Notes: generated by a model not told the origin, from the letters alone. Positions 12,987 through 23,842 are shown, counted from the stretch's first letter. The stretch is 64,000 nucleotides of DNA from Pristionchus mayeri (GCA_036245805.1 BTRK01000002.1:31292661-31356660); one strand, 5' to 3'. Translations and numbers: made by a program.

Positions 12987-13136
12987 CAGGCTGTATTGCA
13001 ATCCAAACCTGACAACAAGCTGGAACAAAACGGTTTATCGTGAATTTGCGAAACACACAATTGCTATGTGAAGAAGCATTCCAATTGGTGATCAACCGTC
13101 TTTTGCCTGGTTAATGTTATGTTGGGGTTTCAAAAC
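12987..13136. other. Spacer of palindrome 1
   Basis: 150 bases between the arms, the only non-duplicated sequence between 9397 and 16768. No gene or recognisable motif is visible in it. Confidence 0.8.
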
Positions 13137-13751
13137 AAATATATTTTGGTGGTATGATCTGTTTGAATTTGTCATTAATTTTATTCTTTTAGATCGATAC
13201 CGAGGCCTAGATTGAGGCTGAACCATGAATATATGAAATGGAAATTTTGTCAATGTCGAACTGAAATTTAATAAAAATCGATGTTAAATGACTTAAAATA
13301 TATATTTACATCAAAATCCTATAGTATTTTAATGATTTGGAAGGGTTTGTCCACTTCTCAAATACGGTACACCCCAGGGAGAGAGTGAAGGGTGCCATAG
13401 GTGACTTCAAGATTAGAATTCCGCTTTCAGAGGTCGATTTTTGACTTCTACGTGAAAAAGTACTTCTAGTGAGTTCTTTGTACTGAATTCTAGATGTTTT
13501 AGGTTTTTATACCGCATATTTTCAAACCAAGTGTCACAAGGAAGAAAAAAAACGTTTACAATGACCTATTATCCGGCTCTTATGCATAGATCGAACTAAT
13601 GCGAGCATCGTAAGTTTAATGTAATGAAAATGGATAGTACATGCATAACGGTAAAGATATTTAGTAAGGCTAAAGGTAGGTAGAACCTGCCATATTGATT
13701 GGTGGAGTTCGTTGGTGGTGGAGTTCGTGGAGTTCGGTTGGTTGGTGGAGT

Positions 13752-14451
13752 TCGGCGACTTATAGAAAAAATCCGTCACTTTTTTTCGCCTCAAATTTTG
13801 TCCCTAGGGGTAAAATAGCATGAGAAATCTTATGAGAAAATAAACCATGCACAAGTGTAGGGTAAATTTTTCAGGGCGACACTTTCAAAATCTGAAACAG
13901 CTAGAATTTTTTTCACAAATGAGATAGCCGAACACTTCCAACAGCAAAAATGCTTATCTCGTCGATAGCTTTCATAATTACTATATATGCATGTGGATTA
14001 GATGAGCCGTTCAAAAAAAAAAACGACCACCCAAGTTCATCACTGAACAGCGAATGACGAATGCGAGATACGGCTTCCTAAGGTCAATTTTTGGACTCTA
14101 TGCCATAAGTTTATAAAGAAAATAAACAATGCACAAGTGTAGGGTAAATTTTGCAGGGCGACAATTTCAAAAATTGAAACGGCCAAATTTTTTTTCACAG
14201 ATGAGATAGCCGAACACCTCCAACAGCAAATATGCTTATCTCGTCTAGAGCTTTCATAATTACTATATGTGTATGAGGTTTAGATGATCCGTTCAAAAGT
14301 TAGAAAAAGCGACCACCCAAGTTCATCACTGAACAGCGAATGAGGCATGCGAGATACGACTTCCTAAGGTCGATTTTTGGACTCTACGCCACAAGTTTAC
14401 CCTAGGGCCGACTTGTCCCCGTAGGTTATATTTTGGCTTGTACGGCCTATA
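13752..14451 (-). repeat. Tandem 285-bp repeat, right-arm copy
   Basis: Mirror image of 11714-12372, with the same two copies in reverse order. Immediately towards the centre, at about 13700-13755, the right arm alone carries an expansion of GGTGGAGTTCG-like units, which explains the 41-bp length difference between arms. Confidence 0.85.
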
Positions 14452-14854
14452 GATGGATTACCTCACTTTTCTCAGACAAGGTCTGGTCTGCTCATAGGCA
14501 GGGAGTGGTGCATGGAGAGTCGATCGAAATTGCAACCACATGGATGGCTATAATGAGGTGATCGAGTATGCCCAGTGGGTATGAATGAGTATCGTCACAC
14601 TGGCTTTACAATGCGCCTCTATTAAGAGCGACATCCGCTCTTTTTATGAGGTTGTGGAACGCCGCGCATACTTGCATGGGTTTTCGGAGCGATAATCATA
14701 AATAATTGATAAAAATGTTTTAATCTTCGCTGATTATAATAGTCACCTTCTCTAAACGAAACTCATTATTTCAAAGTTGCTGATTTCAGATACGCTCTTG
14801 CATAATAATGAAAAGATCATGCGGCTCCGTCGAAGGTAAGCAAAATAATAACTA

Positions 14855-15767
14855 TTGGGGTGTCTCGATGTGGGCGAGCATTTTCCATCAGAAGAAGAAT
14901 TTTGCCCTGGTTCAGGAGTCTGGGAGGGACTCTGATCGCGACATCTTCCAGTTGTTCAGAGAAGAGGTCGGCATTGATGCTGGTGCCAGGGGCGAGGATC
15001 TCCCAGTAGATGGGACCGAGCACTGAGAAGAAGAAGCAGATGAGTTCCTTCTTTCCGTGCTCTTCCTTCTTCGGGACGGGCGTGGGCTTCTCATCTGGAT
15101 CCACCCATTACAGTCTCCTCGCAGGGTTATCGTACGTGATCCACTTCTCATCTGTAGCGATGATGGAATTGACCCATCGAAAATTGGATCTACGATGGAG
15201 TAATTCCCGACAGACTTGAACACGATTTTTCAGCTGTTCGGGGGAGAGGTCATGGGAAATCACTTGTGGGAGTTTCGGCTTCTTCCCAGATCGATGGAGG
15301 ATTTCGGACACCGTTGATCTGGGAGTACCAGTATCCTTCTTCAACACACGCACACTGGCCATGGGTTTGCGCTTCAGTATGCGGAGAACGAGAGGCTGAT
15401 CGAGGGAGGGAGGGCGTCCAGAGCGGGGTTGATCATCGAGACCAAACTCCCCTCTCTTGAAGCGGGAGAACCACTTATAGCAGAAGGGTATGGAGGGGGC
15501 GTCAGCTCCTTCCGACTGGGCCAGGGCAGAGTGGGCCTCCTTCACGGATCGGCAAAGACGGTAGTAATGAAGTAAAACTGCTCGGAGGTAGAGATGGGAG
15601 TCCATCACAAGAATCAATGTAGCAACTAGGAGACTGATTAAATCCTCTCACTACTCAACGTCAGAATGATGCAATGCATTGTTGACAAACAGATTGCGCA
15701 ATCACTGCATTTGATCGCGAACTGACTTTTTTTCCGAAGCATTATACGAACTTTCCGGACACCCCAA
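14855..15767 (-). mobile_element. Dead mariner, right arm of palindrome 1
   Basis: Mirror of 10398-11310 with the same nonsense codon, the same Asp-to-Glu change and the same 3' deletion end point. These lesions therefore either predate the inverted duplication or have been homogenised between the arms. Confidence 0.9.
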
Positions 15768-15771
15768 TACT

Positions 15772-16308
15772 TTGCCCTATACTCTAACTTTTGCAGATGT
15801 GTCCTTGCTTCGGCAATCAATATTTCGCAAAATTTCCGAATTATCGAGCATGTCTCTCACTGGTGACGATTCATTCAATCTCTTCAAGGACATTCACGAT
15901 TACTACACACGTCGGCTAGAAGAGGAAACAATTCGAGCTGAAAATATGACATAAAATTCCACGAAATCCCTTGCAATAGAGATTGCAAGGGATTTCGTGG
16001 AATCATATAGCATCCTGGCAGGTTGTTGCATGGGCGCTTCTCTTCCTGCCATCCAATTCCCCTCACAAAATTTCGATATTGTAAAGTCAGGACTCACCCA
16101 TTTAAGACTGGATCTGCATCCGGAATTTTTGAAATTGTGCAGTCTTTCACGAGATGAAATTGTCACCGTATTCCAGACTTGTCTAACCATAGAACAGATT
16201 TTCGAAGAATCTATTTTACATTTGTCTGCGCTTGGTAGCAAGGATAGTCGAGCCACGCCAGCATGCCAATATGAAATGATCAAATCCGAATACAAGCTTG
16301 CTGATTGA
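15772..16308 (+). pseudogene. Broken copy of the palindrome-borne small gene (palindrome 1, right arm)
   Basis: Mirror of 9857-10393. The frame runs SLLRQSIFRKISELS to AENMT then stop. After the 15956-16003 fold-back it resumes with IARDFVESYSILAG through KSEYKLAD and a stop at 16308. The shared lesion shows that both palindrome-1 copies are disabled in the same way. Confidence 0.75.
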
Positions 16309-17855
16309 GTGGAGAGGATGATACTATGGCATTTGTTCAAATATGTGTCATTTATTTAGAAAGGCCGTTGAATGATGGTGATAAATATTTTACAATTTCG
16401 TATTCCAATTTATCGTGGGCATGAAGAAAAAAACAAGATATCGTTATAGTATATCCTCACCCAGCCAAGAGTTTCTCCCTCCCTTATTCCATTTAATTTC
16501 TCGCTCGAACCTCTCGATATGAATCAGGCATTCCCTCCATGTTCCACCTATCATTCCGCATACACTTTCACTCATTCCATGCATTCAAATACATCACTAT
16601 TTTGGCACGGGTATGGACCAATTTACCTTATGTTAATCACAATAGTTATCCCATGTCAATCGCCATCCATCAAATTGTCCGACGCAAACTACACTTGCTC
16701 CCACACCACACTCCCTCCTGTCTCATCAGAATGCATTAATGCGCATACATACCCTTTTTATATCAATAGGCGACATATCGGGCGTTAATGGTCAAACCAA
16801 TCTCCAATCCTTCCGAATGGGTTGGCCCAACTATGATGAAGTAAAATCAAATTTTATTTAGAAATATTTGTGTGTATTGTAGGAAACGGCCAAAAACGTT
16901 TCGAAGATGATGATCGAGGGCTACACCGGTGGAAATGTTCCTACTGACGACGATCATCTGGGATGGGCGAAACTAGTTACTGACGTGTTCTGTAAAAATA
17001 ATTTTTCTGTTTTACATATATTTTACTGTCCACCGTTGTATCCCGCATTTCCAGACTAGCACGGGTCTAGTGTTCTCTTCGAGTTTGGTCAGGGACGCGA
17101 AATGGTGCGTGAGATGGATAAAAATGAATTAATTAGAGGTTTGAAGGCACCAAAACGCCAACAATAAGAACGTATGGTTGTTTACCCACGCGCATCGCAG
17201 TTTTCTGCCAGGACCTAGGCTCAGTTACAATATACAGGGATGGATGCGTAAGTTGATCTGCGATCTTTGACCTGCTACTAATTTCAAGACTTTAGAAGTT
17301 ACAATTCTACATTTCAAATGATCATTCACTTATTCCTTCAGCTATTAATCACTGCGCCGAGCTGCCCTACCTCTGGTTCTACTCGGATATCTGGGAGACG
17401 TACAATGCCTCAGGCATCCAATTTATAACCGCGATAAAACGTGCATTCCTTAATTTCAGCATCAGACTTTGCCGTAGCTGATCACATGGGCAAAATATGG
17501 ACTGACTTCGCGAAGAAAGGGTTTGAATTCTAAAAAAACAGAGAGTTATACAATATTGCAGAAAGCTTGCCCTTCCTAAAGCCGGAAAGCAGATGAAATA
17601 TGTCGAAATTGATGGGGTGCTGAAGCATAAGAAGAACTGGAGAGAAAATGCGAACAAAGTGTTCAATGAGGTATATTTATACGGTATAGATGGAAAATTG
17701 CTAATATAACTTGGCATGAGAGTATTACCTCCTGCAAGTCTTCTAGACGGGAATTCCATGTGCTAATACCATAATCGATCTCATTAAAGGAACTTCCGCC
17801 TTACCTGGGCGAGTTTCCACCGCTCAGGATCTCCGATGATTCGTGGACACAACTA

Positions 17856-19097
17856 TTGGGGTGTCCGGAAAGTTCGTATAATGCTTCGGAAAAAAGTCAG
17901 TTCGCGATCAAATGCAGTGATTGCGCAATCTGTTTGTCAACAATGTATTGCATCATTCTGACGTTGAGTAGTGAGAGGATTTAATCAGTCTCCTAGTTGC
18001 TACATTGATTCTTGTGATGGACTCCCATCTCTACCTCCGAGCAGTTTTACTTCATTACTACCGTCTTGGCCGATCCGTGAAGGAGGCCCACTCTGCCCTG
18101 GCCCAGTCGGAAGGAGCTGACGCCCCCTCCATACCCTTCTGCTATAAGTGGTTCTCCCGCTTCAAGAAAGGGGAGTTTGGTCTCGATGATCAACCCCGCT
18201 CTGGACGCCCTCCCTCCCTCGATCAGCCTCTCGTTCTCCGCACATTGAAGCGCAAGCCCATGGCCAGTGTGCGTGAGTTGAAGAAGGACACTGGTACTCC
18301 CAGATCAACGGTGTCCGATATCCTCCATCGATCTGGGAAGAAGCCGAAACTCCCACAAGTGATTCCCCATGACCTCTCCCCCGAACAGCTGAAAAATCGT
18401 GTTCAAGTCTGTCGGGAATTACTCCATCGTAGATCCAATCTTCGATGGGTCAATTCCATTATCGCTACAGATGAGAAGTGGATCATGTACGATAACCCTG
18501 CGAGGAGACTGCAATGGGTGGATGCAGATGAGAAGCCCACGCTCGTCCCGAAGAAGGAAGAGCACGGAAAGAAGGAACTCCTCTGCTTCTTCTTCTCAGT
18601 GCTCGGTCCCATCTACTGGGAGATCCTCGCCCCTGGCACCAGCACCAATGCCAACCTCTTCTCTGAACAACTGGAAGATGTCGCGATCAGAGTCCCTCCC
18701 AGACTCCTGAACCAGGGCAAAATTCTTCTTCTGATGGACAATGCTCGCCCACATCGAGCGAAGATGACCCAGAAGAAAATGGACGAGCTGAAGATCGAGA
18801 GGATTCCCCATCCACCCTATTCCCCGGATCTCTCCCCATGTGACTACCACTGCTTCCGCTCTCTCTCTGACTTCTGCAAAGGAAAGAAGTTCAAGAATCG
18901 AGATGAAGTTGTGAGGGCTTTCGTGAACTGGGCGGTATCGAAGAAACCCGCATTCTGGAAGAGAGGAATCGAGACCCTGCCCAATCGCTGGAGGGAGGTA
19001 GTGAGAAAGAAGGGGGCATACATTGGTCACTGAGAATTGTAAAGCATTGAAAAAAAAATAAAAACAAAAAAATATACGAACTTTCCGGACACCCCAA
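17856..19097 (+). mobile_element. Apparently complete mariner transposon
   Basis: 1242 bp, flanked by TA on both sides (17854-17855, 19098-19099). The left end TTGGGGTGTCCGGAAAGTTC is mirrored at the right end as GAACTTTCCGGACACCCCAA. It contains an uninterrupted transposase frame and an AATAAA-like stretch after the stop. It is inserted in an esterase exon within the left arm of palindrome 2. The corresponding right-arm copy is truncated. Confidence 0.95.
18017..19033 (+). CDS. Mariner transposase, DD34D, intact frame
   Basis: About 338 residues from ATG 18017, the usual length for mariner transposases, which excise and insert elements at TA. The N-terminal half has a helix-turn-helix region with GRPPSLDQPLV (AT-hook-like GRP). 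IPHDLSPEQLKNR matches the family's WVPHEL motif. The catalytic triad is visible: Asp in ATDEKW, Asp in LLLMDNARPH, and 34 residues later Asp in YSPDLSPCDY. No stop or frameshift is present. Whether it is active cannot be told from sequence, but nothing visible inactivates it. Confidence 0.9.
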   Translation: MDSHLYLRAVLLHYYRLGRSVKEAHSALAQSEGADAPSIPFCYKWFSRFKKGEFGLDDQPRSGRPPSLDQPLVLRTLKRKPMASVRELKKDTGTPRSTVSDILHRSGKKPKLPQVIPHDLSPEQLKNRVQVCRELLHRRSNLRWVNSIIATDEKWIMYDNPARRLQWVDADEKPTLVPKKEEHGKKELLCFFFSVLGPIYWEILAPGTSTNANLFSEQLEDVAIRVPPRLLNQGKILLLMDNARPHRAKMTQKKMDELKIERIPHPPYSPDLSPCDYHCFRSLSDFCKGKKFKNRDEVVRAFVNWAVSKKPAFWKRGIETLPNRWREVVRKKGAYIGH

Positions 19098-19747
19098 TAC
19101 ATCAACTGGGAGAAGCGTAAGCAAAGTAATGATCCCATTTACAAGGCACGTTTAGTGTGCTGTCGAAGTGGAATTCAAACAAGTGCTCCAATATCTCTCC
19201 TCCATCGAAGACTGATGTATTCACAGCGTAGAGCCAGTCACTACATGTATTTTGTTCGATTCCAACAATCGAATAAATTATATTTATTGCTTCCTCATAG
19301 TTTGCAATTGAGTGTTTTAGACCAAAGTGAACCGTTTCCTTTCAAATGAGATATGTCAGAAGCGTTGCTAATCTATGGGATGCCTCGATGAAATAGGTTC
19401 AACTATGATAGCATCAAGTTGGACGATTGCTCCTTTAAGCAGTGATATGTATCTGAGCAATTAACTCATGGAGAGAGAGATGAGTTTTACAACCCCGTAG
19501 TGATGGATATAGTGAGTAGAGTTGTGCAAACGATAACGATAACCGATATTTCCCTCTCATTCCTGGCATTACGATATATCGGAATCGGTCTCCCATTGCT
19601 CGAATGGAAAATTGTGCGTTGTGTTTCAATAATCATTAAAAAGTTTTCCGATGTCATCGACTATTGAGTGAGAATTCCGATATTATCGCATAGCTAATTA
19701 CTCCATTCCGATATATCGGTTATCTTTTGCACATCCCTAATTCGGGG

Positions 19748-20131
19748 GGGGGAGGGTGACAACTGCACAACAAACGGACAACAACTGCACAACAAATCGC
19801 CGCTCGCTTGCGGTTTGACGTACCGATTGGGGATATGCTTCATTGTTCCCAGTATGTGCTACCCTATATTTGTATATATAAATTTTGTTACCAGGCGATC
19901 TTGAGTTTCACTCCAAATCAACGACAAATCAAAAATCAACGGGTTCATGGAATGTGCATTTCCATGACCCCCTATACGTTGAAACTCATGATCGTCCGGT
20001 AACAAGATTTATATATGCAAATGTAGGGTAGCACATACTGGTAACAATGAAGCAACTCCCCAATCACTACGTCGAACCGCAAGCGAACGGCGATTTGTTG
20101 TGCAGTTGTCCGTTGTGCAGTTGTCACCCCC
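19748..20131. repeat. Fold-back element in palindrome 2 (left arm)
   Basis: Two imperfect arms of about 150-170 bp in inverted orientation around a short centre. GCTTGCGGTTTGACGTACCG near 19807 is mirrored by CTACGTCGAACCGCAAGC near 20070-20088. GTATGTGCTACCCTA also appears in both arms. Preceded by a run of G. The copy in the right arm lies at about 23459-23842. Probably a small fold-back or MITE-type transposon; no coding capacity. Confidence 0.75.
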
Positions 20132-20134
20132 TTA

Positions 20135-20207
20135 ATTCATACCCGCTGGAAATGCTGAATCACCTCACTAATAGTAAGGTGATTCAGCATTTCCAGCGGG
20201 TATGAAT
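20135..20207. repeat. Near-perfect 31-bp-arm hairpin upstream of the small gene
   Basis: ATTCATACCCGCTGGAAATG then CTGAATCACCT, an 11-base loop, and the exact complement. Mirrored at 23383-23455. A related but non-palindromic sequence (TTCATACCCACTGGGC) lies at the equivalent place beside the gene copies of palindrome 1 (about 11580). Confidence 0.85.
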
Positions 20208-20476
20208 ATGTAGCATCACACGCCGACTTTTACAATGCGCGTCAATTTCATTGAGCGTCTTCCACCATTTGTACACATTCTGAAAGACTGTTCATGGTTT
20301 ACACAGAATCACGCTCAAAAAATGATATCGTCCTTGAGCGTCCTTCCTTATTCTCAAGTCAAAGAAAATGTGCAATCCTCGCGCAATGTGTATCAGCTTA
20401 TTGTTTTACACTGTGTTAATTCCCTTACATCGATGAATCATTGCAGTGTTTCTTCCGGCAAAGCCTACGGATAAAC

Positions 20477-21057
20477 ATGAAGAGATCGCACGACTCTAAT
20501 GAAAGTGAGTTTTAACTGTAAAACGAAGAAGTACCTTAATTGCATTTTTTTCAGAAATGTTATTGCTTCGGCAATCAATATTTCAAAAGATCTCTGAATT
20601 ATCATGCATGTCACTCACTGGAAACGGATCTTACCTTCTCTTCAAGGACATTTGCAATTACTACAAAAATATTCCAGAAGAGGAAAGAATCGGAGCTGAA
20701 AACATGACGGCCGGTGAAATTGGAATTGCAAAGGAATTTGTGGAATCCTTTAACATCATTACTGGCTCTTGTATTTGCGCTAGCCTTCCTTGCTTTTCTT
20801 CTCTCTTACCTCAGTTCGAAGTAGTCAGATCAGGGGTCGTCCATTTAAGATTGGACTTGATTCCTGAATTTGTGAAAGTGACTAGCCTTCCGCGAGTTGA
20901 TCTTCTCGCCCTATTCAAGGCCTATATCGCCATCGAGCACGTTGTTGTATGCACTAGTTTACAAGACCAATCGTCTACCCGTGCTGGCAAGGATAGTCCA
21001 TCCACGACAGTGTGTCAATGCGCTTCGAATTATCCCGAGTATGAATTGTCTGATTGA
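20477..21057 (+). CDS. Small palindrome-borne gene, intact copy (weakly nuclear-receptor-LBD-like)
   Basis: Two exons: 20477-20504 (MKRSHDSNE) and 20555-21057, with a 50-base GTGAGT...TTTTTTTCAG intron and matching phase. The product is about 176 residues: LLLRQSIFQKISELSCMS, FKDICNYYKNIPEEER, FVESFNIITGSC, HLRLDLIPEFVKVTSLPR, LLALFKAYIAIEHVVV, and a Ser/Thr-rich tail ending YELSD. The PEF...DLLALFK stretch resembles helices 3-5 of nematode nuclear hormone receptor ligand-binding domains, but no zinc-finger DNA-binding domain is present. The resemblance is weak, so the function is left open. A mirror copy lies at 22533-23113, and two disabled paralogues lie in palindrome 1. Confidence 0.6.
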
Positions 21058-21382
21058 TTTTGGCATACTTTGAATATTGATAAACGGCAGTAAATCTGAA
21101 AAAAATGGATGCGGCATTGGCTGAGGTTTTTCGTTCAGATCCATGTGAATTATGAGCGGAGAAATATTTAAAAGTACTCTATATTTCCACATTCTCATTT
21201 GAATAGTGCAAACACAAGATAACGTTGTAGTGTAATCCTCACCCAGTCAAGAACAAAATCCCTCCTTTAATCTGTTTATTTCACTTCTAATTTGAAATTT
21301 TTACAGCCCTTTTCCTTTTCGTTTGACGATGGTTCCAATAAGATATTGAACTATCACAGAGGATATCTGAGAGAATTACGTA

Positions 21383-21734
21383 TAGGCCGTACAAGGCTAA
21401 ATACAACTAACGGGGACAAGTCGGTCCTAGGGTAAACTTGTGGCGTAGAGTCCAAAAATCGACCTTAGGAAGTCGTATCTCGCATGCCTCATTCGCTGTT
21501 CAGTGATGAACTTGGGTGGTCGCTTTTTCTAACTTTTGAACGGATCATCTAAACCTCATACACATATAGTAATTATGAAAGCTCTAGACGAGATAAGCAT
21601 TTTTGCTGTTGGAGGTGTTCGGCTATCTCATCTGTGAAAAAAAATTTGGCCGTTTCAATTTTTGAAATTGTCGCCCTGAAAATTTTACCCCACACTTGTG
21701 CATTGTTTATTTTCTCATAAGATTCCTCATGCAA
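21383..21734 (+). repeat. Single copy of the 285-bp-type repeat next to the palindrome 2 centre
   Basis: GGGGACAAGTCGGTCCTAGG, then TAAACTTGTGGCGTAGAGTC and the rest of the unit known from 11714-12372, nearly identical to it. The mirror copy is 21856-22207. The 121-base spacer 21735-21855 between them contains further sequence shared with palindrome 1 (TATGGCAGGTTCT). Confidence 0.85.
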
Positions 21735-21855
21735 TTTTACCCCTAGGGACAAATTTTGAGGCGAAGAAAAAGTGACTGATTTTTGCTATAAGTCCCCGAA
21801 CTCTACCAACCTTCGATATGGCAGGTTCTGGCTACCTTTAGTCTTACTAAACATT

Positions 21856-22207
21856 TTGCATGAGGAATCTTATGAGAAAATAAACAATGCACAAGTGTGG
21901 GGTAAAATTTTCAGGGCGACAATTTCAAAAATTGAAACGGCCAAATTTTTTTTCACAGATGAGATAGCCGAACACCTCCAACAGCAAAAATGCTTATCTC
22001 GTCTAGAGCTTTCATAATTACTATATGTGTATGAGGTTTAGATGATCCGTTCAAAAGTTAGAAAAAGCGACCACCCAAGTTCATCACTGAACAGCGAATG
22101 AGGCATGCGAGATACGACTTCCTAAGGTCGATTTTTGGACTCTACGCCACAAGTTTACCCTAGGACCGACTTGTCCCCGTTAGTTGTATTTAGCCTTGTA
22201 CGGCCTA
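21856..22207 (-). repeat. Mirror copy of the palindrome-centre repeat
   Basis: Reverse complement of 21383-21734, starting at the inner edge of the right arm (GCATGAGGAATCTTATGAG). Confidence 0.85.
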
Positions 22208-22532
22208 TACGTAATTCTCTCAGATATCCTCTGTGATAGTTCAATATCTTATTGGAACCATCGTCAAACGAAAAGGAAAAGGGCTGTAAAAATTTCAAAT
22301 TAGAAGTGAAATAAACAGATTAAAGGAGGGATTTTGTTCTTGACTGGGTGAGGATTACACTACAACGTTATCTTGTGTTTGCACTATTCAAATGAGAATG
22401 TGGAAATATAGAGTACTTTTAAATATTTCTCCGCTCATAATTCACATGGATCTGAACGAAAAACCTCAGCCAATGCCGCATCCATTTTTTTCAGATTTAC
22501 TGCCGTTTATCAATATTCAAAGTATGCCAAAA

Positions 22533-23113
22533 TCAATCAGACAATTCATACTCGGGATAATTCGAAGCGCATTGACACACTGTCGTGGATGGACTATCCT
22601 TGCCAGCACGGGTAGACGATTGGTCTTGTAAACTAGTGCATACAACAACGTGCTCGATGGCGATATAGGCCTTGAATAGGGCGAGAAGATCAACTCGCGG
22701 AAGGCTAGTCACTTTCACAAATTCAGGAATCAAGTCCAATCTTAAATGGACGACCCCTGATCTGACTACTTCGAACTGAGGTAAGAGAGAAGAAAAGCAA
22801 GGAAGGCTAGCGCAAATACAAGAGCCAGTAATGATGTTAAAGGATTCCACAAATTCCTTTGCAATTCCAATTTCACCGGCCGTCATGTTTTCAGCTCCGA
22901 TTCTTTCCTCTTCTGGAATATTTTTGTAGTAATTGCAAATGTCCTTGAAGAGAAGGTAAGATCCGTTTCCAGTGAGTGACATGCATGATAATTCAGAGAT
23001 CTTTTGAAATATTGATTGCCGAAGCAATAACATTTCTGAAAAAAATGCAATTAAGGTACTTCTTCGTTTTACAGTTAAAACTCACTTTCATTAGAGTCGT
23101 GCGATCTCTTCAT
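22533..23113 (-). CDS. Small palindrome-borne gene, second intact copy
   Basis: Exact mirror of 20477-21057 as far as I compared: same 28-base first exon, same 50-base intron, same protein ending YELSD. The two copies are convergent, pointing towards the palindrome centre. Identity between arms here appears complete, consistent with recent duplication or gene conversion. Confidence 0.6.
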
Positions 23114-23382
23114 GTTTATCCGTAGGCTTTGCCGGAAGAAACACTGCAATGATTCATCGATGTAAGGGAATTAACACAGTGTAAAACAATAAGCTGATAC
23201 ACATTGCGCGAGGATTGCACATTTTCTTTGACTTGAGAATAAGGAAGGACGCTCAAGGACGATATCATTTTTTGAGCGTGATTCTGTGTAAACCATGAAC
23301 AGTCTTTCAGAATGTGTACAAATGGTGGAAGACGCTCAATGAAATTGACGCGCATTGTAAAAGTCGGCGTGTGATGCTACAT

Positions 23383-23842
23383 ATTCATACCCGCTGGAAA
23401 TGCTGAATCACCTTACTATTAGTGAGGTGATTCAGCATTTCCAGCGGGTATGAATTAACGGGGTGACAACTGCACAACGGACAACTGCACAACAAATCGC
23501 CGTTCGCTTGCGGTTCGACGTAGTGATTGGGGAGTTGCTTCATTGTTACCAGTATGTGCTACCCTACATTTGCATATATAAATCTTGTTACCGGACGATC
23601 ATGAGTTTCAACGTATAGGGGGTCATGGAAATGCACATTCCATGAACCCGTTGTTTTTTGATTTGTCGTTGATTTGGAGTGAAACTCAAGATCGCCTGGT
23701 AACAAAATTTATATATACAAATATAGGGTAGCACATACTGGGAACAATGAAGCATATCCCCAATCGGTACGTCAAACCGCAAGCGAGCGGCGATTTGTTG
23801 TGCAGTTGTTGTCCGTTTGTTGTGCAGTTGTCACCCTCCCCC
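23383..23842. repeat. Right-arm copies of the hairpin and the fold-back element
   Basis: 23383-23455 mirrors the hairpin at 20135-20207. About 23459-23842 mirrors the fold-back element at 19748-20131, with small length differences in the G/C run and adjacent repeats (CGGGGTGAC versus CCCCCTTAATTC). Confidence 0.8.

Larger units (their letters stand above)
9397..16768. repeat. Palindrome 1: giant inverted repeat, arms of 3.6 kb
   Basis: Left arm 9397-12986, spacer 12987-13136, right arm 13137-16768. Position i on the left matches the complement of 26165-i on the right over nearly the whole arm. Near the centre the sum drops to 26123-26124 because the right arm has about 41 extra bases, a small expansion of GGTGGAGTTCG-type repeats at about 13700-13755. 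Identity is very high, with scattered single differences such as 11608 versus 14550. Each arm carries one broken copy of the small gene, one dead mariner and a tandem 285-bp repeat. Confidence 0.95.
16769..19213 (+). pseudogene. 3' half of a carboxylesterase gene, inverted duplicate, split by mariner
   Basis: Exons of the esterase at 25238-27349 reappear here on the plus strand, starting abruptly mid-exon (GDISGVN...WPNYDE). The order is then KMMIEGYTGGNVPTDDDHLG (about 16884-16990), STGLVFSSSLVRDAKW, NVWLFTHAH, HCAELPYLWFYSDIWETY (about 17345-17400), VADHMGKIWTDFAKK, QMKYVEIDGVL, and LPPYLGEFPPLRISDDSWTQ. The last exon is cut at DSWTQL by the mariner at 17856-19097 and resumes HQLGEA then a splice donor. 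A possible terminal exon ends FKQVLQYLSSIED at about 19213. There is no promoter or 5' half, so it is a fragment. It supplies the 3' sequence that the gene at 25238 has lost. Confidence 0.85.
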
